Shown here one piece after another: positions 34,532-42,645 of a stretch of 64,000 nucleotides of DNA. Every line of letters starts with the position of its first letter. Within the stretch, counting starts at the first letter, position 1. This DNA is from Caballeronia arvi (GTDB lineage Bacteria > Pseudomonadota > Gammaproteobacteria > Burkholderiales > Burkholderiaceae). The notes below the pieces were generated by a model. It saw nothing but the letters and a program-made list of their open reading frames with translations. It had not been told where the DNA came from and made no database searches. The stretch lies in NCBI RefSeq assembly GCF_001544695.2, contig NZ_FCOM02000006.1, positions 1 through 64,000 of the forward strand, in the 5' to 3' direction. The position numbers and the translations under genes were made by a program.

Positions 34532-35206
34532 ATGATGGACTTTCAGTTTCATGTGGCAGCGGACAGTATCGGGCTGCTTCTTCACGGTCTGCTGCTGACC
34601 GTCGAGCTCACACTTATCGTCATGGCGCTGAGCCTTGTCTTCGGACTTGTCGTTGCGCTTGCGGGCCGCTCGCAATTCGCCGTGCTTCGCTGGATCGTGA
34701 AGGCATACATCGAAGTGATTCGTGGAACGCCGCTGCTTCTGCAGCTGATCTACATCTACTTCGTGCTTCCGGAATTCGGCGTAACGCTCGATCCGTTCGT
34801 TGCCGCGGTCATCGCTCTCACGCTGAACTATTCGGCCTTCATCTCGGAGGTCTACCGTGGCGCGATCCAGGCTGTGGCCCGTGGTCAGTACGACGCGGCG
34901 GCGGCGCTCGGCATGACCCCGGGGCTTTCGATGCGCCGGATCGTAGTGCCGCAGGCAGTGCGTTCGGTCATCCCGGCGCTGGGCAACTACTTCATCTCGT
35001 TGTTCAAGGACACGGCGCTTTGCTCCGTCATCAGCATGCAGGAGATCATGTTCAAGGCGCAGATGACAGCAGCGCAGAACTTCCAGTACTTCACCTTGTA
35101 CACGATGGTCGCAATCATGTATTTCGCAGTGAGCTTCCCCGCTGCCCGCTTTGTCGAACACATCGATCGCATTTCGCGTCGCGCATTCACCCGGAGGACC
35201 CACTAA
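34532..35206 (+). CDS. Amino-acid ABC transporter permease (transporter 2)
   Basis: The 224-residue HAAT permease has about five TM helices and the EAA loop [23 protein letters not shown]. Its stop (TAA 35204-35206) shares one base with the ATPase ATG. CAGGAGAG precedes the start. Confidence 0.9.
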   Translation: MMDFQFHVAADSIGLLLHGLLLTVELTLIVMALSLVFGLVVALAGRSQFAVLRWIVKAYIEVIRGTPLLLQLIYIYFVLPEFGVTLDPFVAAVIALTLNYSAFISEVYRGAIQAVARGQYDAAAALGMTPGLSMRRIVVPQAVRSVIPALGNYFISLFKDTALCSVISMQEIMFKAQMTAAQNFQYFTLYTMVAIMYFAVSFPAARFVEHIDRISRRAFTRRTH

Positions 35207-36027
35207 TGAACACGATCGCGCAAACCAAACCGGCGCGCCCGATGGTCGAGCTGACCGGGCTGTGTAAATCGTATGGCCCGCACGACGTACTGAAAGGCAT
35301 CGATCTGACCGTGAACAAGGGCGAGGTGGTCTGCATCATCGGCCCCTCCGGCAGTGGCAAGTCGACGCTGCTTCGCTGTATCAACCATCTCGAGCATCCC
35401 GAGAAAGGCATCGTGCGTATCGATGGCCAGACGGTCTTTCGTGACGAAGTGAACGGGAAGTATCGCGATCACAGTCAGAAGCAGATTGCGGCCGTCCGGG
35501 CGCACGTCGGCATGGTGTTCCAGCATTTCAATCTGTTTCCGCACCAGACGGTCATTCAGAACGTCATGGAAGCGCAAATCCATGTGCTGGGTCGCTCGAA
35601 GCAGGAGGCGCGTGATGTCGGTATGAAGATGCTCACGACGGTCGGTATGGCGGCCAAAGCAGATCAGTACCCGATCGAGCTTTCGGGCGGTCAGCAGCAG
35701 CGCGTCGCGATTGCGCGCGCGCTGGCGATGGACCCGAAGGTGATGTTGTTCGACGAAGCGACGAGCGCGCTCGACCCCGAACTGGTCGGTGAAGTGCTTC
35801 AGGTGATGCGCAAGCTCGCTGACGACGGCATGACGATGGTTCTCGTGACTCACGAGATGGCATTCGCGCGGCAGGTGGGTACGCACATTGTGTTCATCGA
35901 TGGCGGCGTCATTGTCGAGGAAGGTCCGCCTGCGGAGCTATTCGGTCGCCCCAAGAAGGATCGCACGAAAGCGTTTTTGCAGAACATCGCGCACGAGGCT
36001 CATCATCATCCGGCCGAAGCTGCCTGA
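35206..36027 (+). CDS. Amino-acid ABC transporter ATP-binding protein (transporter 2)
   Basis: The 273-residue ATPase has Walker [10 protein letters not shown], signature L-S-G-G-Q-Q-Q-R, Walker [14 protein letters not shown] and H-loop T-H-E-M. GGAGG lies ten bases before the ATG, which overlaps the permease stop by one base. The final residues are His-rich. Confidence 0.93.
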   Translation: MNTIAQTKPARPMVELTGLCKSYGPHDVLKGIDLTVNKGEVVCIIGPSGSGKSTLLRCINHLEHPEKGIVRIDGQTVFRDEVNGKYRDHSQKQIAAVRAHVGMVFQHFNLFPHQTVIQNVMEAQIHVLGRSKQEARDVGMKMLTTVGMAAKADQYPIELSGGQQQRVAIARALAMDPKVMLFDEATSALDPELVGEVLQVMRKLADDGMTMVLVTHEMAFARQVGTHIVFIDGGVIVEEGPPAELFGRPKKDRTKAFLQNIAHEAHHHPAEAA

Positions 36028-36062
36028 ACGGATCGGCCGGCAGGAAGCCTCTGCGGCTGAGC

Positions 36063-36090
36063 GCCCGGAGCCTCAATAAAGACTCCGGGC
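36063..36090. terminator. Hairpin between convergent transporter-2 and racemase-family genes
   Basis: GCCCGGAG (36063-36070) pairs with CTCCGGGC (36083-36090). No T-tract follows, so termination efficiency is uncertain. It lies 35 bases after the ATPase stop and 9 bases from the end of the minus-strand gene. Confidence 0.45.
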
Positions 36091-36099
36091 TCGAACATG

Positions 36100-37134
36100 C
36101 TACCTGATATGAATAGCCTCGGCTCCCCAAGCGTCGGGCAGCGCAAAGCCATGAGCAAAAGGATCGCTCGGATCCAAAGACAGTTGGCTCATTCCATAGG
36201 TCCAGCAACGCCCCGACACGTTGGGTAGCACTGCCGGCTTCGCTCCCACCGACGTTTCTCCCGTCAGCCGTACGCGGAATTCGCTCCCGATGATCGACTG
36301 CGTGGTAAGCGAGTCGCCAACGACCACTTCATTACGCGCGTGCAACACCGAAAGAATGGCCGAGCTGCCCGTTCCGCACGGCGATCTGTCGACTCGACCG
36401 GGCCAAAGCGTGCAGCATGTACGGATGACGCCGCCCGGCATTCGCTGCGCGAAGATCGCATAGGCAATATGATCGATGGACGGGATATCCGGATGTTGCA
36501 CCTTGAATGCCTCGTTCGCGGCCTTCTTGATCGCCATCCCTGCCCTGACCAGCTTGTCGGTGTCCTCAGGCCTGATTTCGAAACCGAGCTGATCGACAAA
36601 GACGACCGCGTAAAAGACGCCACCAAACGCGATGTCGACTCTGACCTTTCCCCATTCCGCGGTCTCGACGACCTGATCCAGTGCTTCGACAAACGCCGGA
36701 ATCATGTCCAGAGACACACGGACGCATTTTCCGTCCTTGCATTCGACGTTGGCCGTTACGATCCCGGCGGGCGCTTCCAGCCGCAACTGCGTGTGCGGTT
36801 CCTGCATCTCGATCATCCCGGTTTCCAGCAGAGCCGTCGCGACGCACATCGTGTTGGCGCCTGACATCGGATGCGCCTCATCGGCCTGCAGAACGATGAA
36901 ACCCGCGTCCGCTGTCGGATCGCATGGCGGGACCATGAGGTTCACGGTTTGATTGACCGCGCCGCGGGGCTCCAGGCAGACGAAACGTCGGAGGCTATCG
37001 TTCTCCTTGTTGATGTAGTCCATCTTCGCGGTCATCGTCTCGCCTGGAATGTCATAAATCCCCGATAACACGACTTTCCCCACTTCCCCCTCGCAGTGGA
37101 CGTCAAGCAATTGCAACGTCTTCTTCCAGCGCAT
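36100..37134 (-). CDS. Proline racemase-superfamily protein (hydroxyproline epimerase / 3-hydroxyproline dehydratase type)
   Basis: The 344-residue protein has the two-domain proline racemase fold. The first catalytic position is Ser91 (H-P-M-S-G-A-N-T) instead of the usual Cys. The second is Cys253 (D-R-S-P-C-G-T-G). Cys/Cys pairs are typical of proline racemase and 4-hydroxyproline epimerase, and Cys/Thr of trans-3-hydroxyproline dehydratase. Ser/Cys pairs occur in a further subgroup with hydroxyproline epimerase activities. The exact reaction is therefore open. AAAGGAA precedes ATG 37134. It lies 51 bases after the transporter-3 binding-protein gene and is the last gene of that operon. Confidence 0.82.
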   Translation of the reverse strand: MRWKKTLQLLDVHCEGEVGKVVLSGIYDIPGETMTAKMDYINKENDSLRRFVCLEPRGAVNQTVNLMVPPCDPTADAGFIVLQADEAHPMSGANTMCVATALLETGMIEMQEPHTQLRLEAPAGIVTANVECKDGKCVRVSLDMIPAFVEALDQVVETAEWGKVRVDIAFGGVFYAVVFVDQLGFEIRPEDTDKLVRAGMAIKKAANEAFKVQHPDIPSIDHIAYAIFAQRMPGGVIRTCCTLWPGRVDRSPCGTGSSAILSVLHARNEVVVGDSLTTQSIIGSEFRVRLTGETSVGAKPAVLPNVSGRCWTYGMSQLSLDPSDPFAHGFALPDAWGAEAIHIR

Positions 37135-37185
37135 GATCGAATTCCTTTCCCGATGTTAGAAATAATCCGTGGACGGCTTTTTCGC

Positions 37186-38022
37186 TTACTGCACGAGCCG
37201 GGGTTCGCCGACGTCCGCTGCTGTAGGTTGCAAGCCGTAGGATTGGAGGATCTTCGCGATTTCCCCCGTCTTATGCATTTCGGCGATATCCGCGGTTATC
37301 GCGTCGCCAAGCGCACTGTTCGATTTCTGATAGGGAAACCCGGCCTGACTGGGGCTCTGCGAGGCCGGTACGCTTGCATCCGGCTTCACCGGCATGACCT
37401 TGTAGCCGCGATAACCGGCAGTCTTTTGGTTATATGCCGCGGTCAGATAGCTATCGATTCCGATGTCGATACGCTTCGCTGACAGATCTTGCGCGAGCGC
37501 CACCGGGTTCGGGTAGATGGTCAGCGAACTGCCGAGATACTTCTTCAGATCGGCGTTCCAATACGAGCCAGCGACGACACCAACCTTCTTTCCTTGCAGC
37601 GCGGGAATCGTGTCCACGCCCTCCATCGAAATCACGCCCATTTGATCCGTATAGAGCGGACCACTCAGGCCCAATACCTTGGCTCGTGCGACCGTTCGTT
37701 GCCAGTCGCCGATACCGAAGTCCGCTTTCCCCGTCGAAACGGATTGAATGACGGCGCCCGCATCGACGATACTGACGTTCAGTTTCAGGCATTCCTTTGC
37801 GGCGATAGCCTTGACGATATCGCCGTCGATACCTTTGACCGCGTCGTCTCCTGACTTGCCAGAAAAAGGCATGTACTCGTGCGCGACGATGGTGAGCGTA
37901 TCCGAACTGATGGTCGGAAACTTGTGAGCCGGCTTACATTCGTCCGCGATCGCATTGCTCGACAGGAGCGCGAACAGCATTCCGGCGCAGAAACCCGTAC
38001 GTCCAAGAGATTTGCTGGTCAT
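37186..38022 (-). CDS. Amino-acid ABC transporter substrate-binding protein (transporter 3)
   Basis: The 278-residue protein has a signal peptide (M-T-S-K-S-L-G-R-T-G-F-C-A-G-M-L-F-A-L-L, cleavage near A-I-A-D-E) and the SBP_bac_3 fold (L-T-I-V-A-H-E-Y-M-P-F-S-G ... S-T-G-K-A-D-F-G-I-G-D-W). Start 38022 gives a proper signal peptide; the longer open frame has none. It is the fourth gene of a minus-strand operon that runs ATPase, permease, permease, binding protein, racemase-family enzyme. Confidence 0.86.
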   Translation of the reverse strand: MTSKSLGRTGFCAGMLFALLSSNAIADECKPAHKFPTISSDTLTIVAHEYMPFSGKSGDDAVKGIDGDIVKAIAAKECLKLNVSIVDAGAVIQSVSTGKADFGIGDWQRTVARAKVLGLSGPLYTDQMGVISMEGVDTIPALQGKKVGVVAGSYWNADLKKYLGSSLTIYPNPVALAQDLSAKRIDIGIDSYLTAAYNQKTAGYRGYKVMPVKPDASVPASQSPSQAGFPYQKSNSALGDAITADIAEMHKTGEIAKILQSYGLQPTAADVGEPRLVQ

Positions 38023-38081
38023 TTCGTTATCCGAAGTTAAGGAAGTTCGTAGAAGTCGGCAAGATGTCGGTTCAGCGATAG

Positions 38082-38741
38082 TCAGGCAGTATGACGGGAA
38101 AGCCTCCGCTCGAGAAAGGACACTAGAAAGCTTGCAGGCACGCAGACTGATACAAAAAACAGCGCCGCCAGAATCAGGATCGGCATGTATTCGAACGTGT
38201 CCGAACCGATGCTGGAGGCTTGACTGACGATCTCGGGAAGCGAGATGGTGAAGCACAACGATGTGCCCTGGAGCATCAGGACAGAAAACCCGAGTAGCGC
38301 TGGCAACGCGACTTGCAGGCCTTGAGGAATGACGACGAAGCGCAGCGCGTCCCAGCTAGTGAGCCCGATGCTTGCCGCCGCTTCCTTCTGACCATGCGGG
38401 ACCGCATCGAATCCTGCGCGAATGATCTCGCTGGTGTAAGCCCCGGCGTTGCAGGTGAAAGCGATGACCGTTGCTACGAAGGAAGTGAAGGTTATGCCGG
38501 CAGACGGCATGCCGAAATAGACGAACTGAAGGAGAATCAACAGAGGCGTGCCCCGGCCAATCTCGACTACAAAAAGCGCTGCGTAACGAACAAGGCGTGA
38601 CTTCGCCTGGACGGTCAATGCGAGGAACATGCCGAGAGGAATGCCCGCCAAGAGCGAAACGGCCGTGACCTTCAATGACAGCATGAAGCCGTCGGCCAGC
38701 ACCGGGAACCATTCTTTCCAGAATTCGAATAGATGAGTCAT
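38082..38741 (-). CDS. Amino-acid ABC transporter permease (transporter 3, second)
   Basis: The 219-residue HAAT permease has its EAA loop at K-E-A-A-A-S-I-G-L-T-S-W-D-A-L-R-F-V-V-I-P-Q. Its ATG overlaps the stop of the preceding permease by four bases (ATGA). With its partner it forms a heterodimeric pore, unlike transporters 1 and 2, which have one permease each. Confidence 0.9.
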   Translation of the reverse strand: MTHLFEFWKEWFPVLADGFMLSLKVTAVSLLAGIPLGMFLALTVQAKSRLVRYAALFVVEIGRGTPLLILLQFVYFGMPSAGITFTSFVATVIAFTCNAGAYTSEIIRAGFDAVPHGQKEAAASIGLTSWDALRFVVIPQGLQVALPALLGFSVLMLQGTSLCFTISLPEIVSQASSIGSDTFEYMPILILAALFFVSVCVPASFLVSFLERRLSRHTA

Positions 38742-39379
38742 CGTGAAACCTTCGAGCGCAGGTGCGCATCTGCACGTCGGGCGAGGTATGCGACAGGCAC
38801 GCTGAGCAGTATGTAAATCAGCGCCGTTTCCGCATAAATGCTCAGACCGCGGAATGTTTCCTGAGAAAGGTGATAGGCCTGAAAAGCCAGCTCACCCACG
38901 CCTATCGTCGATGCGATCGCCGAGTCTTTCAAAAGACCGATGAGATATGTCGCTGCGGACGGAAGTGCGATACGCCCAAGCTGCGGGAGGATCACATCCT
39001 TGAATTGCTGAGCCCTGGAGAGGTTCAATGCTCTGCTGGCTTCGAATTGCCCGGGATGTATCGCCGACAGGGAGCCGCGATAAATCTCCGACATGTTTGC
39101 CGCAGTAATCAGGCCCAGTCCAATCACCGCAGCGGTGAAGCCGCTCATCGCAAGGAGGCCATTCCCGACTCCGAAGAAAATGAAGAACAGGAGGACGATC
39201 GGCGGTATCGACCGACATGCAAGCACGAAGACGGACGCAATACTTCGTGAAAACACGTTGTTCGAGATCCGCATCGCGCAGATGGGCAGACCCGCCAGTG
39301 CGCCCAAGACGAACGACGCGGTCGTCACTGCAATCGTCCAGGGAACGCCCGACAGCAATTCGGATGTATGAATGCTCAT
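38738..39379 (-). CDS. Amino-acid ABC transporter permease (transporter 3, first)
   Basis: The 213-residue HAAT permease has its EAA loop at F-E-A-S-R-A-L-N-L-S-R-A-Q-Q-F-K-D-V-I-L-P-Q. The ATG (39379) shares one base with the ATPase stop, and its stop overlaps the second permease ATG. All three genes are therefore translationally coupled. Confidence 0.9.
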   Translation of the reverse strand: MSIHTSELLSGVPWTIAVTTASFVLGALAGLPICAMRISNNVFSRSIASVFVLACRSIPPIVLLFFIFFGVGNGLLAMSGFTAAVIGLGLITAANMSEIYRGSLSAIHPGQFEASRALNLSRAQQFKDVILPQLGRIALPSAATYLIGLLKDSAIASTIGVGELAFQAYHLSQETFRGLSIYAETALIYILLSVPVAYLARRADAHLRSKVSR

Positions 39380-40194
39380 TAGCGATCCCTCACGGCATTG
39401 AGGAACTTGATTGCCCGCTCGCTCTTCGGGGAACGCATGACCTCTGCGCTAGGTCCTTCCTCGAGAATGCGACCATCTGCCATCAATAGGACACGATCGG
39501 AAACGCTCTCCGCGAAATGCATTTCGTGGGTGACGACGATCATCGTCATGCCCGACGCCGCCAGTTCCTGCATGACGGTCAGCACCTCCAACCCCAATTC
39601 GGGGTCGAGCGCCGATGTCGGTTCATCGAAAAGCATGACTTCGGGCTCGAGCGCCAACGCCCTTGCGATTGCGATGCGCTGCTGTTGGCCGCCCGAACAA
39701 CGCGCGGGATATTGATTCGCCTTTTGCGCGAGGCCGACCCGTGCCAGTAGTTCCATCGATCGTTCATCGGCCTCTTTTTTCGTGCGCCCCATCGTGCGCT
39801 CTTGCGCGAGACTGACGTTGCGCAGAACGCTCAAATGCGGGAAGAGATTGAATGACTGAAACACCATTCCGATCTTCCGGCGCAGCGCCAACAGGTCTCG
39901 TCGAGACGGCGGCGATCCTGCGGTCAGCGTGACATCGCCGATCGAGATCACGCCCTCGGTCGGCGTCTCGAGCTGGTTTATGCAGCGGAGAAAGGTGCTC
40001 TTCCCGGAGCCGCTGGGTCCGATGATGGCGACCACTTCACCCTTCTTCATTTCCAGACTGACCTTGTCCAGAACGCGGTGTGTGCCGAATGTCTTGCCGA
40101 TCTCCGTTGCCTTCAGAAGTGCGGGCGTTTGCATGGCATGGACTCGCGGGGCGCTGACCGGACGCATTAGGGACTCGTTAAATAGGCTATTCAT
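39379..40194 (-). CDS. Amino-acid ABC transporter ATP-binding protein (transporter 3)
   Basis: The 271-residue ATPase has Walker [10 protein letters not shown], signature C-S-G-G-Q-Q-Q-R (Cys in place of Leu at the first position), Walker B V-M-L-F-D-E-P-T-S-A-L-D-P and H-loop T-H-E-M. It is the first gene of the operon; an AATTGT-N9-ACAATT site lies 68 bases upstream. An internal ATG at 40134 is an alternative start that would match the usual family length better. Confidence 0.92.
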   Translation of the reverse strand: MNSLFNESLMRPVSAPRVHAMQTPALLKATEIGKTFGTHRVLDKVSLEMKKGEVVAIIGPSGSGKSTFLRCINQLETPTEGVISIGDVTLTAGSPPSRRDLLALRRKIGMVFQSFNLFPHLSVLRNVSLAQERTMGRTKKEADERSMELLARVGLAQKANQYPARCSGGQQQRIAIARALALEPEVMLFDEPTSALDPELGLEVLTVMQELAASGMTMIVVTHEMHFAESVSDRVLLMADGRILEEGPSAEVMRSPKSERAIKFLNAVRDR

Positions 40195-40261
40195 GCGGAT
40201 TCCTTAACACGCTGATGCTTGGCAATTCGTTCACTCAGGTTAGCGGCGCCATAAAAATTCG

Positions 40262-40282
40262 AATTGTATGTTTCGGACAATT
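40262..40282 (-). promoter_or_regulatory. Palindromic operator A (transporter 3/racemase operon)
   Basis: AATTGT (40262-40267), nine bases, then ACAATT (40277-40282). The core GTATGTTTCGGACA is shared, with two C/T changes, with 42600-42620. The GlxA-like regulator encoded at 42646 is the likely binder, by inference. Confidence 0.6.
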
Positions 40283-40399
40283 TTTAGGTCGAATCGAACC
40301 GGTCGGGTTTACCATCCCGCCACCAAGCCCTATCAGGCGGTACGTTCGACGAAGACGTGCCAGGCCCTCGTCGAACGCCGTTCGCGCCGTTCTTCAGTG

Positions 40400-41500
40400 T
40401 TACGACACCTCGCCGACGGGATCGCCGAGGACATCCATGTTCGGGCTTACACCTAATCCCGGAGCTTCGGACGCGTACATGTATCCGTCGCTCAATTCCG
40501 GTCCGCCCGAAGCGATCGACAGTGTGTGATATTCGTGAAACGCCGACGACTGAAAGTGGAATCCGGTCGGCGCCGAATGTGCGAGGTGTGCGATTGCGGC
40601 GGTGTCGATCTCGCCGCCCCACGAGTCTTCGATCGTGAGCGAGATGCCCAGAGTGGCAGCAAGGTCTCGAAACTGCCTCGCTTTCGTCAATCCGCCGATT
40701 CGGCTGATCTTCAGATTGACGACGTCCATAGCCTGATCCTGATACCCCCGCATGAGAACCTTAATATCCTCCATGCATTCATCGAGAATCATCGGGTGAT
40801 CCGAGTGCTTGCGGACCGCCAGGCACTCTTCGTAGCTGAGGCAAGGCTGCTCGATATAAATATCGACATCGCGAATCGCTTTGACGACGCGAATCGCCTC
40901 ATGTTGACGCCAGCCGGTATTGGCGTCCGCGGCGAGGATATTGCCTGATCGCAATTGCGCTGAAACCGCGAAGATTCGCTCGATGTCGGCATCCGGGCCA
41001 GCGCCGACCTTCATCTGAAACTGCTTGAAGCCCTCTTCCTGATACTGTCGGATTTTCGCAGCCATGGCCTCCGGCTCCTGTCGGCTGACGACCTTGAAGA
41101 GCTTGACCTTGTCGTGAATCCGACCACCCAGCAGGTTATATACGGGCTGGCCGGTTGCCTTACCAAGGATGTCCCAGCACGCCATATCGAGCGCGGACTT
41201 GACGTACGGATGCCCTTTGAGAAGCTCGTCCATCCGGAGATTGATTTTTCCGAGCTGGCAAGGATCTTCGCCCAACAGGCCGTGCGCCAGCTTCATCAGG
41301 CCGGTTCGGGCGCCTTCGGCATACGCAGCGAGATAAGACGGACCAAGCGGACAGATTTCGCCCACGCCCGTAATGCCGCTATCCGTTTCAACGATAAGCA
41401 CCGTGCTATCGAAAGAAGAGAAGGAATACGTCGACCAACTGTACTTTCCTTCCTTCAACGGAAGGTCCACTTGATAGATCGAAATCTTCGTGATTTTCAT
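40400..41500 (-). CDS. Enolase-superfamily enzyme, probable cis-3-hydroxy-L-proline dehydratase
   Basis: The 366-residue protein resembles the enolase-superfamily cis-3-hydroxy-L-proline dehydratases. It opens M-K-I-T-K-I-S-I-Y-Q-V-D-L-P-L-K-E-G, and has L-K-G-H-P-Y-V-K-S-A-L-D-M-A-C-W-D and a Q-M-K164 motif in place of K-x-K. Metal ligands are Asp192, Glu217 and Asp240, and Lys264 (N-L-K-I-S-R-I-G-G) lies on the opposite face. The product would be 1-pyrroline-2-carboxylate, which the adjoining ornithine-cyclodeaminase-family protein could reduce to proline. The gene lies 82 bases after that gene on the same strand. A racemase role is the alternative. Confidence 0.82.
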   Translation of the reverse strand: MKITKISIYQVDLPLKEGKYSWSTYSFSSFDSTVLIVETDSGITGVGEICPLGPSYLAAYAEGARTGLMKLAHGLLGEDPCQLGKINLRMDELLKGHPYVKSALDMACWDILGKATGQPVYNLLGGRIHDKVKLFKVVSRQEPEAMAAKIRQYQEEGFKQFQMKVGAGPDADIERIFAVSAQLRSGNILAADANTGWRQHEAIRVVKAIRDVDIYIEQPCLSYEECLAVRKHSDHPMILDECMEDIKVLMRGYQDQAMDVVNLKISRIGGLTKARQFRDLAATLGISLTIEDSWGGEIDTAAIAHLAHSAPTGFHFQSSAFHEYHTLSIASGGPELSDGYMYASEAPGLGVSPNMDVLGDPVGEVS

Positions 41501-41582
41501 GTTGCCGCTCCTGGTTTTGTTGAATGGCTGACAGGTTCAAGGAACGATGTCCGGAGAACCTTATGAGTCGTGTCGCGAACAG

Positions 41583-42518
41583 CTAGACGCTTGCGCCAAG
41601 TTCCTTGGCTACCGCCAGAGCGACGAGCAGGTCAAGATGCGCCCCGCCCGCATTCTTGAACACGGTCGCCTTGCCGCTGCGTTTGGGCGCAGCCCGGACC
41701 ATGTCAAAGAGATCGCCCTTGATATCGTTTCGGGTCAGCGATCCGTTGGCTATGGCCCCCGCAATGTCGCCAGCTTCTATTGCTGTGTCGGTGAAGTCGA
41801 CAAAGACATCGGATCGTGCGATCACGTCGTCGTCGGCCTCACGCATGTCTGGCCGATATCCGCCGACCAGATCGACATGCGCGCCGGCCTTCAGGAAGCG
41901 GCCTTTGATGATCGGACTCGTGGAACCCGTGGCCGCTGAGATGATGTCCGCCTGTGCCACTGCTTCATCGACATCCGCGACCACGTCAACCGCGCGGCCC
42001 GATTGCCGCAGCGTTGGCGCGATAGCATCGAGTTTCTGCGGAGTGCGATTCCACAGCATGATCCGCTCGATGGATGGCCTGACATGCAAATGTGCTTGCG
42101 CCAATGCAAGAGCGATGGGCCCCGCTCCAATCACGAGTAATGTTCTGCTGTCGTTGGCCGACAGTAACGCGGAGGCAAGCGCCGAATCCGAGGCGGTTTT
42201 CCATCGCGTGATTTCAGGGCCATCGAGTATGCAGGAAATGGCCTTCGTCTCTTCATTGACGACGACGAAGATCGCGTCTTCCGTCGGCAGCGGCTTTTCC
42301 TTCTGCGCATTCGGCGGAAAGATGGAAGCGACCTTGACGCCTCCCCCATAGCCGGGAAGTATTACGCCCCTCGAAAAGAGGCTGAACGGACCGTTCTGCA
42401 GCAACAAGTCTTCGGTACTGGGCCGTGCTCCGAAGTGGCCCTCGCGAAGTGCTTCAATAGCGTGTTCCCAAGTCATGACCGACCGGATATCCCGCACGGA
42501 CAACATCACAACGCTCAT
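41583..42518 (-). CDS. Ornithine cyclodeaminase/mu-crystallin-family protein, probable 1-pyrroline-2-carboxylate reductase
   Basis: The 311-residue protein has the OCD fold. The substrate-binding half includes G-V-K-V-A-S-I-F-P-P-N and the Arg/Lys segment E-I-T-R-W-K-T-A-S-D-S-A. The NAD(P)-binding Rossmann motif is V-I-G-A-G-P-I-A-L-A-L-A-Q-A-H. Family members in hydroxyproline clusters reduce 1-pyrroline-2-carboxylate to L-proline; true ornithine cyclodeaminase is the alternative. The start M-S-V-V-M at 42518 has GGAG eight bases upstream. The gene is divergent from the GlxA-like regulator and is first in an operon with the enolase-superfamily gene. Confidence 0.83.
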   Translation of the reverse strand: MSVVMLSVRDIRSVMTWEHAIEALREGHFGARPSTEDLLLQNGPFSLFSRGVILPGYGGGVKVASIFPPNAQKEKPLPTEDAIFVVVNEETKAISCILDGPEITRWKTASDSALASALLSANDSRTLLVIGAGPIALALAQAHLHVRPSIERIMLWNRTPQKLDAIAPTLRQSGRAVDVVADVDEAVAQADIISAATGSTSPIIKGRFLKAGAHVDLVGGYRPDMREADDDVIARSDVFVDFTDTAIEAGDIAGAIANGSLTRNDIKGDLFDMVRAAPKRSGKATVFKNAGGAHLDLLVALAVAKELGASV

Positions 42519-42599
42519 CTGCTCGTCTCCTTTGACCTTGCGGGTGTACAAGTCACCCCGCGTTATCTGTGGAAACTATAATTGCTGGCCGCCTAAAAA

Positions 42600-42620
42600 A
42601 ATTGTACGCTTCGGACATTC
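42600..42620. promoter_or_regulatory. Palindromic operator B (OCD/regulator divergent promoter)
   Basis: AATTGTACGCTTCGGACA matches operator A at 40262 except for two C/T changes; the right arm is ACATTC instead of ACAATT. It lies 82 bases before the OCD start and 26 bases before the regulator ATG, so it could control both. Confidence 0.6.
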
Positions 42621-42645
42621 GACGGCACGTATCGGAGCATGGCAA

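Noticed and set aside
40268-40456. A 62-residue plus-strand frame near operator A that looked like a possible transposase scrap
   Set aside because: No transposase motif, inverted repeats or target duplication; composition is that of a random frame.
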